Positions 7,284-15,623 of a DNA stretch of 42,966 nucleotides are shown here, in pieces. The stretch covers positions 1 through 42,966 of the forward strand of contig NZ_CABVPR010000050.1 in the NCBI RefSeq assembly GCF_902499135.1. The letters are read 5' to 3'. Origin of the DNA: Burkholderia dolosa. Lineage in GTDB: Bacteria > Pseudomonadota > Gammaproteobacteria > Burkholderiales > Burkholderiaceae. Positions within the stretch are counted from its first letter, which is position 1, and every line of letters starts with the position of its first letter. Position numbers and translations under genes: made by a program. The notes beneath the pieces were generated by a model, which saw nothing but the letters and a program-made list of their open reading frames with translations, was not told where the DNA came from and made no database searches.

Positions 7284-7749
7284 GACGCCGACATCGGCGA
7301 ATCAGAACCGCTGCGTGCCGTGCATCGGCGACATCACTGTATGGCGGGCCCCAGGTTGCCGCATTCAAAATACGATCGTTTTCGGCTGCGCGCTACGGGA
7401 CGACGGAAAGCCCCACGGATATCTATCGTGCCAATCAGCCGTCTATTGGTTCGAATGCGCGGCGCGCCGTCGGTACGCTCCGGTCACGACGCTCGACAAC
7501 CGCACGAGTAGCGCCCTGCGTGCCGAGGACGTCGCCGCTGCACGGCGCGGAGAAAGCTGAATCGTCGAGCGAGCCGCTTATCGGCTTCTGTTTCGATCAG
7601 CCGGACATGAATGTCGAACAGGACCGCAGTGCGATGCATCCGAGCCATTGCCGCACCGGCCCGGCGTTCATGCTGACGCGCACATTAGCGCGCGGCTCAC
7701 TGCAACGACGGCACCGGGAAGTCTTGCGTTTTCACAGCGCCTTTCTTTT
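7284..7749. other. No supported gene
   Basis: Short open frames exist on the plus strand (for example 7282-7560), but none has a recognisable domain, ribosome binding site or convincing codon pattern. The stretch probably holds the promoter of the minus-strand unit ending at 6163 and decayed sequence at the edge of the accessory region. Confidence 0.4.
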
Positions 7750-7785
7750 GGTTACTTTTCTTTGGCAAGACAAAGAAAAGTAACC
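7750..7785. repeat. Perfect 15-bp inverted repeat (Burkholderiales intergenic palindrome)
   Basis: GGTTACTTTTCTTTG (7750-7764), loop GCAAGA, then CAAAGAAAAGTAACC (7771-7785): two perfect 15-base arms. From general knowledge this palindrome followed by CGCCGCCCCGCGCAGGGGCAA recurs between genes in Burkholderia and relatives. A strong RNA hairpin is expected from either strand. Its position suits a terminator-like or REP-type element downstream of argR. Confidence 0.85.
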
Positions 7786-7808
7786 GCCGCCCCGCGCAGG
7801 GGCAACGC

Positions 7809-7900
7809 TAAAAAACCAACAACATCACAGGCAATTTACGAAACCGCCCACCAACCACGAAACGAACCAAACAACCCAAACAACCCCGAACAAAAAACCG
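7809..7900. other. A/C-rich, strand-asymmetric tract
   Basis: For about 90 bases the plus strand is almost only A and C (AAAAAACCAACAACATCACA and similar). It runs from just after the palindrome block to the argR stop codon. Such a G-poor strand on a GC-rich replicon is unusual and is not coding in any frame. Confidence 0.7.
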
Positions 7901-8941
7901 TCAATCCTTCCCGCGCTCGACGAGCGCCCCACCCCGAGGCTCACTTCCGCCACCGGTCTGCTTCTCGAGCCACGCGCGCCGATCCTCCCGCGGCGTCACG
8001 CCGAACCGCTCCCGGTAAGCATTGGAAAAGTGCGCAGCAGAAGAGAACCCGCATGCGAGACTGACCTGCACGACCGACTTGCTGGTCCGCTGCAGCTGCG
8101 TACGCGCCTTCAGCAACCGAAGATTGAGGTAATACTTCGACGGCATCGCGCCGAGATACTGGCGAAACAGCCGCTCCAGCTGCCGCCGCGACACGCCGAC
8201 CAATCCGGCGATCTCGTCGGTCGTGAGCGGATCCTCGATATTGGCCTCCATCAGCAGCAGCGCATCGTTGAGCCGGGGATGCCGCTCGCCCGGCGCGGTC
8301 ACGAACGGAATCCGCTGCCGCTCCTCGCCGCTGCGCAGCGTGCCGGCCCCGAGCGCATCGGCAATCCGCTCCGCGAGCTCGGGCCCGTGCTCGCGTCCGA
8401 TCATCGCGAGCATGAAATCGACGGTCGCCTGCCCACCGGCGCAGGTCGCCCGATCGCGATCGATCTCGAAGATCTGCTGCGTGACGATCGAGCGCTCGAA
8501 CTGCTCGGCGAACTGCTGATACGTCTCCCAGTTCACGCTCACCCGATACCCGGAAAGCTGTCCGGCCATCGCGAGCCACCACACGCCATGGTGAATGCCG
8601 GTGACGAGCGGCGTGCGCTGCCCGACCCGCGCAAGGCTCGCGAGAAACAGCCGGTAATCGGCGAACTGCTGAAAGCGCTCCGACACGACGATCAGCCAGT
8701 CGCATGCGATCGCATCGTTGAACGCCGCGTCGGCATGCCATTGCGCGCCGCCGGCCAGCGGCACGGGCCGGCCGTCCCACGAACACACTTGCCAGCGATA
8801 CAGCAATCGACCGTCGATCTCGTTCGCCAGATTCAGCGCATCGACGATCGGCCCGACGCCCGACATCGACACGGGCGGCAACGCAACGATCGCTACCTGC
8901 GTCGTGCGCGCGGCGCCTGCCGGACGGGATACGGGTACCAC
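7901..8941 (-). CDS. argR: ArgR-type AraC/GlxA-family transcriptional regulator
   Basis: The 346-residue product starts at GTG 8941. Residues about 15-185 form a DJ-1/PfpI-like sensor domain, and about 235-325 a double helix-turn-helix AraC domain (TTDEIAGLVGVSRRQLERLFR; SVVQVSLACGFSSAAHFSNAYRE in shorter overlapping segments). The ending FGVTPREDR is typical. Similarity across the C-terminal half and the position right after an HisP-type ATPase match Pseudomonas ArgR, which follows the aotJQMOP genes and controls arginine uptake and catabolism in response to arginine. The gene starts 22 bases after hisP and is likely cotranscribed, so the regulator would control its own transporter. The exact effector is inferred. 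Confidence 0.82.
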   Translation of the reverse strand: MVPVSRPAGAARTTQVAIVALPPVSMSGVGPIVDALNLANEIDGRLLYRWQVCSWDGRPVPLAGGAQWHADAAFNDAIACDWLIVVSERFQQFADYRLFLASLARVGQRTPLVTGIHHGVWWLAMAGQLSGYRVSVNWETYQQFAEQFERSIVTQQIFEIDRDRATCAGGQATVDFMLAMIGREHGPELAERIADALGAGTLRSGEERQRIPFVTAPGERHPRLNDALLLMEANIEDPLTTDEIAGLVGVSRRQLERLFRQYLGAMPSKYYLNLRLLKARTQLQRTSKSVVQVSLACGFSSAAHFSNAYRERFGVTPREDRRAWLEKQTGGGSEPRGGALVERGKD

Positions 8942-8963
8942 GATCGAAACCTGCGCGGACGCG

Positions 8964-9758
8964 TTACTTCAGACTGCCCGACAGGAACTGCTTGAGCCGC
9001 TCGCTCTGCGGGCGCACGAGCACCTCCTTCGGATCGCCCTCTTCCTCGGTGCGCCCCTGATGCAGGAACATCACGTGATTCGACACGTTGCGCGCGAAAC
9101 CCATCTCGTGCGTGACGACGATCATCGTGCGGCCTTCCTCCGCCAGCTTCTGCATCACCTTCAGCACTTCGCCGACGAGTTCCGGATCGAGCGCCGACGT
9201 CGGCTCGTCGAACAGCATCACGTCCGGATGCATCGCGAGCGCGCGCGCGATCGCGACGCGCTGCTGCTGGCCGCCCGACAGGTGCGACGGATATTGCTTC
9301 TCGACGCGCGGCGCGAGCCCGACCTTCTCCAGATACTCGCGCGCGCGCTCCTCCGCTTCCTTCTTCGAAATGCCGAGCACGTGCACGGGCGCTTCCATCA
9401 CGTTCTCGATCACGTTCATGTGCGCCCACAGGTTGAAGTGCTGGAACACCATCGCGAGCTTCGTGCGGATGCGCTGCAGCTGCTTGTGATCGGCGACTTC
9501 GAGGTTGCCCGCGCGGTCGACCTTCGTGCGCACGGTCTCGCCGTCGACGACGATCTGCCCCGCATTCGGCCGCTCGAGAAAATTGATGCAGCGCAGGAAC
9601 GTGCTCTTGCCCGAGCCGCTCGCGCCGATGATGCTGATGACGTCGCCGGCCTTCGCGTCCAGCGACACGCCCTTGAGCACCTCGTTATCGCCGTAGCGCT
9701 TGTGGATGTCGTGCGCCACCAGCTTGCTGGAAGCGCTGGTTTGAGTGATCTCGGCCAA
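8964..9758 (-). CDS. hisP: Basic amino acid ABC transporter, ATP-binding protein (HisP/AotP type)
   Basis: The 264-residue product has Walker [10 protein letters not shown] (about residues 43-51), Q-loop [10 protein letters not shown] signature LSGGQQQR, Walker [13 protein letters not shown] and an H-loop VVTHEM. The extra [17 protein letters not shown] region is typical of the histidine/lysine/arginine/ornithine subfamily. It powers uptake through the membrane pair HisQ and HisM encoded just upstream. The order hisQ-hisM-hisP-argR on one strand, with short gaps, indicates one operon. Confidence 0.93.
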   Translation of the reverse strand: MAEITQTSASSKLVAHDIHKRYGDNEVLKGVSLDAKAGDVISIIGASGSGKSTFLRCINFLERPNAGQIVVDGETVRTKVDRAGNLEVADHKQLQRIRTKLAMVFQHFNLWAHMNVIENVMEAPVHVLGISKKEAEERAREYLEKVGLAPRVEKQYPSHLSGGQQQRVAIARALAMHPDVMLFDEPTSALDPELVGEVLKVMQKLAEEGRTMIVVTHEMGFARNVSNHVMFLHQGRTEEEGDPKEVLVRPQSERLKQFLSGSLK

Positions 9759-9779
9759 CTGGCTCTCCTCGAAGTGAAA

Positions 9780-10493
9780 TCAATGACGGCCGGCCGCGAG
9801 ATATGCGAGCCAGTGGCGCTCCGCGCGGCGAAACACCGCGACGAGTGCGAAAGATACCGCAAGATAGATCAGCGCGGCGATCCCGAACGACTGGAACGCC
9901 ATGTACGTCGTCGAGTTCGCGTCGCGCGCGACCTTCAGGATGTCGGGCACGGTCGCGGTGAACGCGACGGTGGTCGCGTGCAGCATCAGGATCACCTCGT
10001 TGCTGTACAGCGGCAGCGCACGGCGCAGCGCCGACGGCAGGATCACGCGCTGGTACATCGTGAACGGCGTCATCCCGTATGCGCGCGCAGCCTCGACTTC
10101 GCCGTGCGGAATCGCGCGAATTGCGCCCGCGAATATCTCCGTCGTGTACGCACAGGTGTTCAGCGCGAACGCGAGAATCGCGCAGTTGAACCCGCTGCGG
10201 AAGAACGCGTCGAGCAGCGAATGCGAACGCACGAACTCGAGGCTGTACATGCCCGTGTACATCAGCAGCAACTGCACGTAGAGCGGCGTGCCGCGAAACA
10301 CGTACGTGTAGAACCGCACCGGCATCGACACCCACTTCTTCTTCGATACGCGCGCGACCGCGAGCGGCACCGCGCACACGAAGCCGAGCGACACCGACGC
10401 GACGAGCAGCCACAGCGTGACCGCGAGGCCGGACAGGCGTTGACCGTCCCAGTAAAGGAACGCCTTGCCGAATTCCTGGAGGATCTCGATCAT
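9780..10493 (-). CDS. hisM: Basic amino acid ABC transporter permease HisM/AotM
   Basis: The 237-residue inner-membrane protein starts at ATG 10493 (MIEILQEFGKAFLYW), which overlaps the hisQ stop as ATGA (10490-10493). About five hydrophobic segments are visible, and the EAARAYGMTPFTMYQRVILP stretch is the EAA loop that docks on the ATPase. It has the size and motif spacing of polar amino acid permeases. It pairs with HisQ to form the channel for histidine, lysine, arginine or ornithine. The substrate is inferred from the subfamily and the ArgR neighbour. Confidence 0.92.
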   Translation of the reverse strand: MIEILQEFGKAFLYWDGQRLSGLAVTLWLLVASVSLGFVCAVPLAVARVSKKKWVSMPVRFYTYVFRGTPLYVQLLLMYTGMYSLEFVRSHSLLDAFFRSGFNCAILAFALNTCAYTTEIFAGAIRAIPHGEVEAARAYGMTPFTMYQRVILPSALRRALPLYSNEVILMLHATTVAFTATVPDILKVARDANSTTYMAFQSFGIAALIYLAVSFALVAVFRRAERHWLAYLAAGRH

Positions 10494-11179
10494 AGTTCTG
10501 CGTGCCGCACGCCCATGGAATAACGCTTCTCGAGCTGGATCAGCACGAGGTTGGAAACGGTCGTGATCGCGAGATAGATCAGCGCCGCGACGAGGATGAA
10601 GAAGAACATGTTGAACGTGCTCTTGCCGGCGTCCTGCGCGGCCTTCACGACGTCCGCGAGGCCGATGATCGACACGAGCGCGGTCGCCTTCACGAGCACC
10701 TGCCAGTTGTTGCCGATGCCCGGCAGCGCGAAGCGCATCATCTGCGGAAACATGATCCGCACGAACACGCGCATCCCGCTCATCCCGTAGGCGGCGCCGG
10801 CCTCGAGCTGGCCGCGCGGCACCGACAGAAACGCGCCGCGGAAGGTCTCGGTGAAGTACGCGCCGTAGATGAAGCCGAGCGTCAGCACGCCGGCGACAAA
10901 CGGATCGATGTCGATCTGCTCCCAGCCGACGAGGTCGGTGAACTGGTTCAGCCAGATCTGAATGCTGTAGAACAGCAGCAGCATCAGGACGAGATCGGGC
11001 ACCGAGCGGATCAGCGTCGTATAACCGGTCGCGATCGATCGCAGTACCCGGTTGTGCGACAGCTTCGCCACCGCGCCGATCAGCCCCAGCGCCACCGCAG
11101 TGGCGAGCGACAGCACCGACAGCTCGATGGTCTGCACGGTGCCGGCCCACAGGACGGGACCAAAGCCGTAAAGAAACAC
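10490..11179 (-). CDS. hisQ: Basic amino acid ABC transporter permease HisQ/AotQ
   Basis: The 229-residue inner-membrane protein begins MFLYGFGPVLWAGTVQTIEL, with an EAA loop at about 150-170 (EAGAAYGMSGMRVFVRIMFP). It is first in the four-gene run. The periplasmic binding protein gene (hisJ/argT/aotJ) that normally leads such operons is absent: the 274 bases upstream (11180-11453) contain no gene, only the terminator of the hpn unit. The transporter must borrow a binding protein from elsewhere or has lost it. Confidence 0.92.
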   Translation of the reverse strand: MFLYGFGPVLWAGTVQTIELSVLSLATAVALGLIGAVAKLSHNRVLRSIATGYTTLIRSVPDLVLMLLLFYSIQIWLNQFTDLVGWEQIDIDPFVAGVLTLGFIYGAYFTETFRGAFLSVPRGQLEAGAAYGMSGMRVFVRIMFPQMMRFALPGIGNNWQVLVKATALVSIIGLADVVKAAQDAGKSTFNMFFFILVAALIYLAITTVSNLVLIQLEKRYSMGVRHAEL

Positions 11180-11351
11180 GCGCGTCTCCAGAGTGGGAAT
11201 GAATGCCGGCGCGCATGCGTGCGCCGCGCCGGGGTGACGCGGATAGTCGCAAGCGAAATTGTTTGCCTCAAATCACCGGGCGTCGCTTTGCTGCGTCGCA
11301 GCAAATCGTCCCATCATTTGCGACAGCCGGCTACCGCGCTGTTTCGAAAGG

Positions 11352-11402
11352 AAAAAAGCCGCTTGCTGACAGTCGGATGACAGTCGCGGAAGCGGACTTT
11401 TT
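11352..11402 (-). terminator. Rho-independent terminator after the BamE-like lipoprotein gene
   Basis: Read on the minus strand, AAAAAGTCCGCTT pairs with AAGCGGCTTTTTT (one bulged base) across a 25-base loop and ends in six T. It closes the hpn-bamE-like unit and insulates hisQ. Confidence 0.65.
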
Positions 11403-11453
11403 GCAATTTTCCGGTCGCTTTTTCGATATAGCGCCGGAGCGGGAAAACGGCGC

Positions 11454-12011
11454 TCAGCGCCCTTTCAGGATGTCGGAGCGCGACGTCGTGTAGACCATGC
11501 CGTCCGGGCCGAAATGGACGTTGAAGAACGCGTCGGTGTTCACGCCGTCCTCGAGCCAGCGCCAGCTCCACACCGTCTCGGGCTTCAGCGGATATTGCGC
11601 GATGTCGCCGGGCTTGCCGAGCAGGCGCCGCACTTCGTCCTCGGTCATGCCGGGGCGGACCTTCGCGAAATTCTCGGCGGTCAGCACCTGCGTCGCGCCG
11701 GTGTAGCGGCCGTTCGCGTCGAGATCGACGAACCACGTCTGGTTGCCCATCGGCCCGCGCGGATATTCGAGACGCTTCGAGCCGTCGGTGAATACGCGCT
11801 CGATCTCGGGCTTGCCCATCGTGCCGCGCACGTCGGCCTCGGTCGACTCGCCGACCTTCAGCCCTTTCAGCAGCAGCGGCGCCGGCTTGATCGCATTGAA
11901 GAAGTCCCTGATACGTTGCACGTTGAACTCGCCTTGCTGGTCGTCGCACGCACTGAGCGCCAGCGCGGCGGCCAGCATCGTCACGGGAAGCAGCCGGAAA
12001 CGGAACATCAT
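11454..12011 (-). CDS. SmpA/OmlA (BamE-like) outer-membrane lipoprotein
   Basis: The 185-residue product has an N-terminal signal with a lipobox (ALALSACDD, Cys at about 21). Two BamE/OmlA-like half domains follow: KVGESTEADVRGTMGKPEIER and VRPGMTEDEVRRLLGKPGD. The second half carries a WSWRW segment like the BamE core. BamE stabilises the beta-barrel assembly machine, but this protein is longer, with two such halves, so it is probably a BamE-domain relative rather than BamE itself. It lies about 110 bases after hpnL with a terminator behind it, and may share the transcript. Confidence 0.8.
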   Translation of the reverse strand: MMFRFRLLPVTMLAAALALSACDDQQGEFNVQRIRDFFNAIKPAPLLLKGLKVGESTEADVRGTMGKPEIERVFTDGSKRLEYPRGPMGNQTWFVDLDANGRYTGATQVLTAENFAKVRPGMTEDEVRRLLGKPGDIAQYPLKPETVWSWRWLEDGVNTDAFFNVHFGPDGMVYTTSRSDILKGR

Positions 12012-12119
12012 CGGAAGAAACGCGTCGAGAAAACACGCGGCAAGGATACCCGCGCCGCGCCGAAAGCGCGAGACGCGCGTACCGCGCGCGTCGCATCCAT
12101 TGCGGCCGGAAAACGCGCG

Positions 12120-13157
12120 CTAGTGCGTCGTTTCGGTTTCCGGCGCACGGCGCGCGGGCTGCGCGGCGCCGGGCGCGGCCGGTGCCGCGCGCATCCTGCG
12201 CCGCGTGCGCACGAGTTCGGCGAGCTGCCACGAGCCGAGCGACAGGCAGCCGAACAGCACCTCGCGGCCGCGCTTCACGAGCGCGAGCGACAGCGCCGTC
12301 TCGCGATCGACGCCGAACATCTGCGCGAGCAGCACGACGGTCGCCTCCTGCACGCCGAGGCCGCCCGGCACCATGAATGCGGCATGCCGGACCGCCTGCG
12401 TCATCGCCTCGATCGCGATCGCACCGCCGATCGACACCGGGTGGCCGAGCAGCGCGAGCGCCCAGTAGATCTCGAGCGCGCCGAGCACGTAGCCGGCGAG
12501 CTGCCAGAAGAACGCGCCGAACAGCAAGCCGGTGCGCGACATCAGCGCATCGATGTCGGCATCGAGCCGGCGGCCGTCGACGCCCTGCAGCAGCCGGTGC
12601 GAATCGCCGAGCAGCCGCCCCGCGAAGCGCTCGATCGCGTGGAAAATCCCGCCGCGCCGCATCAGCACGACGCCGAGCACCGGCAGCGGCAGCGTGAGCA
12701 GCAGCGCGACGCCGATCGTGCCGCCGCTCATATCGTGCGTGCCCGCGAGCAGCAGCACGAGGCCGAGCGCGGCGAACGCATACTGGACGACGATCGTCAC
12801 CAGCACCTCGACGATCACCGACGCGGTCACGCGGCTCGCATCGGGCACCTGCCAGCGCGCGAGCCGGATCCCGACCAGCTCGCCGCCGATGCCGACGACG
12901 GGCAACAGCCGGTTCACGGCTTCGCGCACGGTCGCGATCCACCACAGGAACGGCAGAGAACCGCGCCGGCCGAGCAGCAGATGCCATGCATATGCATCGA
13001 GCAGCAGCGGCAGCGCGTGAAACGGCACGAGCCACAGCAGCGCGTAGCCGGCACGCGCGAGCATCTGCGACACGTCGCCGACGCCGTCGTGCAGCCCCAG
13101 CGCGAGCAGGATGCCGATGCCGATCGGCCAGCCGAGCCATTTGATCCACTTCGTCAT
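12120..13157 (-). CDS. hpnL: Hopanoid-associated membrane protein HpnL (flippase-like)
   Basis: The 345-residue integral membrane protein has about eight hydrophobic segments and the UPF0104/lysylphosphatidylglycerol-synthase-TM pattern, including VVGIGGELVGIRLARW and FMVPGGLGVQEATVVLLA. The start ATG at 13157 overlaps the hpnK stop (ATGA), a sign of coupled translation. Family members next to hpn genes are thought to move or position lipids, but their reaction is not settled. The tail of about 30 residues is cytoplasmic, rich in Arg, Ala and Pro. Confidence 0.85.
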   Translation of the reverse strand: MTKWIKWLGWPIGIGILLALGLHDGVGDVSQMLARAGYALLWLVPFHALPLLLDAYAWHLLLGRRGSLPFLWWIATVREAVNRLLPVVGIGGELVGIRLARWQVPDASRVTASVIVEVLVTIVVQYAFAALGLVLLLAGTHDMSGGTIGVALLLTLPLPVLGVVLMRRGGIFHAIERFAGRLLGDSHRLLQGVDGRRLDADIDALMSRTGLLFGAFFWQLAGYVLGALEIYWALALLGHPVSIGGAIAIEAMTQAVRHAAFMVPGGLGVQEATVVLLAQMFGVDRETALSLALVKRGREVLFGCLSLGSWQLAELVRTRRRMRAAPAAPGAAQPARRAPETETTH

Positions 13158-14038
13158 GACGGCTGCACCCCCGGTTTGCGCGACGCGCGCGCGGTGCGCG
13201 GCACCGGACGCAGGCCGAATACGTCGGCGAAGCCGCCGGTCGCGACGCCCGCCGCGTTCAACGCGGCCGCAACGCGCGGCGACAGCAGCGCGTCGAGTTC
13301 GTCCGCCGGGCGATAGCCGGCCATCGTCGGCGTGATCGGGCCGTCGCCGGCCTCGGCCGGATGACAGTAGATCTCGCCGACACCGGGCGGCAGCTTCGCG
13401 AGCGCGTCGAGCAGCACGGCCTCGTCCATCGCGCCGGTGTGCTCGATTCCGACCACGTAGTCGTTGTGCGCGAGCCCCGCGCGGTCGAGCCGCGCACGCA
13501 CGAGCGCGATCCACGGCTTCAGCCACGCGGGCGCGCTCGTCTCGTACGGCAGCCGCACCGCGCGCAGCCCGTAATCGCGGCCGATCTCGACGATCATCGA
13601 CAGCACGGTCGGATGCAGATGGAAATGCTTGTGCGCGTTCACGTGGTCGAGCGGCAGCCCGCTCGCCGCGAACGCGTCGAACTGCGCGCGGATCTCGCGG
13701 CGCAGCTGCGCGCGCACGTGCGGCAGGAAGAAGAAGCGGCAGCCGTCCTTCGCCATCGCGTCGCCGAACCGGCCGTCCGGCCCGACGAGCGCCGGAATCT
13801 CGTGCGCGGGCAGCGTAGCGGGCCCGTCGGCAAGCACGAGATGCAGGCCGACCGCGAGCGACGGCAGCCGGCGCGCGCGTTCGATCGCATCGTGCGCGGC
13901 CGGCGCGCCGACCATCAGGCTCGCCGCGTTCAGCACGCCGTCGCGATGCGCGCGCTCGACCGCCGCGTTCACGCGCGGATGCAGCCCGAAGTCGTCCGCG
14001 GTGAAGATGAGCGCCCGCGCCGCCCGCCCGGTCGCCAC
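13154..14038 (-). CDS. hpnK: HpnK, deacetylase of N-acetylglucosaminyl bacteriohopanetetrol
   Basis: The 294-residue YdjC/ChbG-type deacetylase starts at GTG 14038. Metal site: Asp-Asp in TADDFGLHP (about residues 14-15) and the His pair in NAHKHFHLHP (about 133-140). In Burkholderia hopanoid synthesis HpnK removes the acetyl group from BHT-GlcNAc made by HpnI, giving BHT-glucosamine for HpnJ. The gene starts three bases after the hpnJ stop and overlaps hpnL, so hpnJKL are translated together. Confidence 0.9.
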   Translation of the reverse strand: MATGRAARALIFTADDFGLHPRVNAAVERAHRDGVLNAASLMVGAPAAHDAIERARRLPSLAVGLHLVLADGPATLPAHEIPALVGPDGRFGDAMAKDGCRFFFLPHVRAQLRREIRAQFDAFAASGLPLDHVNAHKHFHLHPTVLSMIVEIGRDYGLRAVRLPYETSAPAWLKPWIALVRARLDRAGLAHNDYVVGIEHTGAMDEAVLLDALAKLPPGVGEIYCHPAEAGDGPITPTMAGYRPADELDALLSPRVAAALNAAGVATGGFADVFGLRPVPRTARASRKPGVQPS

Positions 14039-14041
14039 GAA

Positions 14042-15463
14042 TCAGGCCTCGTGTGCGCGCAGGAAACGGAAGAACTCGACGCCTTCGCGCAGACGGCGCT
14101 TCATCATGTCCCAGCTCGTCAGCATCTCGCGCACGATCTCCCAGATCTTCGACGGCCGGAAGTAGAACTCGCGATAGAACTGCTCGAGGTGGTGATAGAT
14201 CTCGTCGCGCGACAGATGCGGATAGCCGATCGCCGCGAGCTGCACGCCCTCCTTGCTGACGAGGTTGATCGTCTTGTTCTCTTCCATCCAGCCGTTCTCG
14301 ACGGCCTGCTTGTACAGCGTCGTGCCCGGATACGGCGCGGCGAGCGACACCTGGATCGTGTGCGGATTGATTTCCTTCGCGTACTCGATCGTCTTCTTGA
14401 TCGTCTCTTTCGTCTCGCCCGGCAGGCCGAGGATGAACGTGCCGTGAATCTTGATCCCGAGCTTCTTGCAGTCCGCGCTGAAGCGGCGCGCGAAATCGGT
14501 CCGCACGCCCTTCTTGATGTTCACGAGGATCTGGTCGTCGCCGGATTCGAAACCGACCAGCAGCAGCCGCAGGCCGTTTTCCTTCATCACCTTCAGCGTC
14601 TTGTACGGCACGTTCGCCTTCGCGTTGCACGACCACGTGACGCCGAGCTTGCCGAGACCGCGCGCGATCGCTTCGGCGCGCGGCGCGTCGTCGGTGAACG
14701 TATCGTCGTCGAACATGATCTCCTTCACTTCCGGCATGTTGTCGCGGATCCACTTCACTTCCGCGAGCACGTTCTCGACCGAGCGCACGCGATAGCGATG
14801 GCCGCTGACCGTCTGCGGCCACAGGCAGAACGTGCAGCGCGACTTGCAGCCGCGGCCCGTATAGATCGACACGTACGGATAGTTCAGATAGCCGATGAAG
14901 TAGTTCTCGATCTTCAGGTCGCGCTTGTAGATCGGCGCGACGAACGGCAGCGCGTCCATGTCCTCGAGGACCGGCCGCGTCTCGTTGTGCTCGATCGAAC
15001 CGTCCTTCGCGCGCCACGACAGCCCCTTGATCTCGGCGAGCGGCCTGCCCTCGGCGATCTCCTTGCACGTGAAATCGAATTCCTCGCGGCACACGAAGTC
15101 GATCGCGTCGGTGGCCGTCAGCGAATTGTGCGGATCGACCTGCACCTTCGCGCCGACCATGCCGACCAGCATCGACGGCTTCATCTTCTTCAGGTCCTGC
15201 GCGAACAGCGCATCGGTCGGGAACGACGGCGTGCTCGTGTGGATGATCACGAGGTCGTAGTCGTTCGCGATCTTCAGCGTTTCCTCGACCGACAGGCCGT
15301 CGGCCGGCGCATCGACGACACGGCTGCCCGGCACAAGCGCGGCCGGCTGCGCGAGCCACGTCGGGTACCAGAAGGAACGGATTTCCCGCTTCGCCTGATA
15401 GCGCGAGCCGGCTCCGCCGTCGAACCCGTCATACGAAGGGGCCTGCAAGAACAGCGTTTTCAT
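14042..15463 (-). CDS. hpnJ: HpnJ, B12-binding radical SAM enzyme for the BHT cyclitol ether
   Basis: The 473-residue product starts at ATG 15463 with GGAG six bases upstream. Residues about 1-160 resemble the cobalamin-binding fold. The radical SAM cluster motif is GCKSRCTFCLW (CxxxCxxC), followed by MFDDDTF, LLLVGFESGDD and GTFILGLPGETKE, all typical of this class. HpnJ contracts the glucosamine ring of BHT-glucosamine to the cyclitol ether head group. It follows hpnI after a 160-base gap (15464-15623) that shows no gene. Confidence 0.93.
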   Translation of the reverse strand: MKTLFLQAPSYDGFDGGAGSRYQAKREIRSFWYPTWLAQPAALVPGSRVVDAPADGLSVEETLKIANDYDLVIIHTSTPSFPTDALFAQDLKKMKPSMLVGMVGAKVQVDPHNSLTATDAIDFVCREEFDFTCKEIAEGRPLAEIKGLSWRAKDGSIEHNETRPVLEDMDALPFVAPIYKRDLKIENYFIGYLNYPYVSIYTGRGCKSRCTFCLWPQTVSGHRYRVRSVENVLAEVKWIRDNMPEVKEIMFDDDTFTDDAPRAEAIARGLGKLGVTWSCNAKANVPYKTLKVMKENGLRLLLVGFESGDDQILVNIKKGVRTDFARRFSADCKKLGIKIHGTFILGLPGETKETIKKTIEYAKEINPHTIQVSLAAPYPGTTLYKQAVENGWMEENKTINLVSKEGVQLAAIGYPHLSRDEIYHHLEQFYREFYFRPSKIWEIVREMLTSWDMMKRRLREGVEFFRFLRAHEA

Positions 15464-15623
15464 GAATGCTCCGGTAGCCTGCATAGTTCGATTCTTTTCA
15501 ACGATTCGGTCAAACAATCGCGGCCGCGCTGCGGCGCCCGCGTCTCTTCGTCATGTCGCGCCGCGATGCCTTCGCGCGGCGCGTGCCGGCCGTCGGGCCG
15601 GGTTCGGTCGGGCGGCAGCGGCG

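Noticed and set aside
7282-7560. 92-residue plus-strand frame near the accessory boundary
   Set aside because: No recognisable domain, no convincing ribosome binding site, and an unusual Cys/Arg-rich composition typical of random frames.
8718-10523. Very long antisense frames opposite the transporter and hopanoid genes
   Set aside because: GC-rich codon bias opens long shadow frames. Their products are Arg/His-rich without domains, while the opposite strand encodes clear enzymes.
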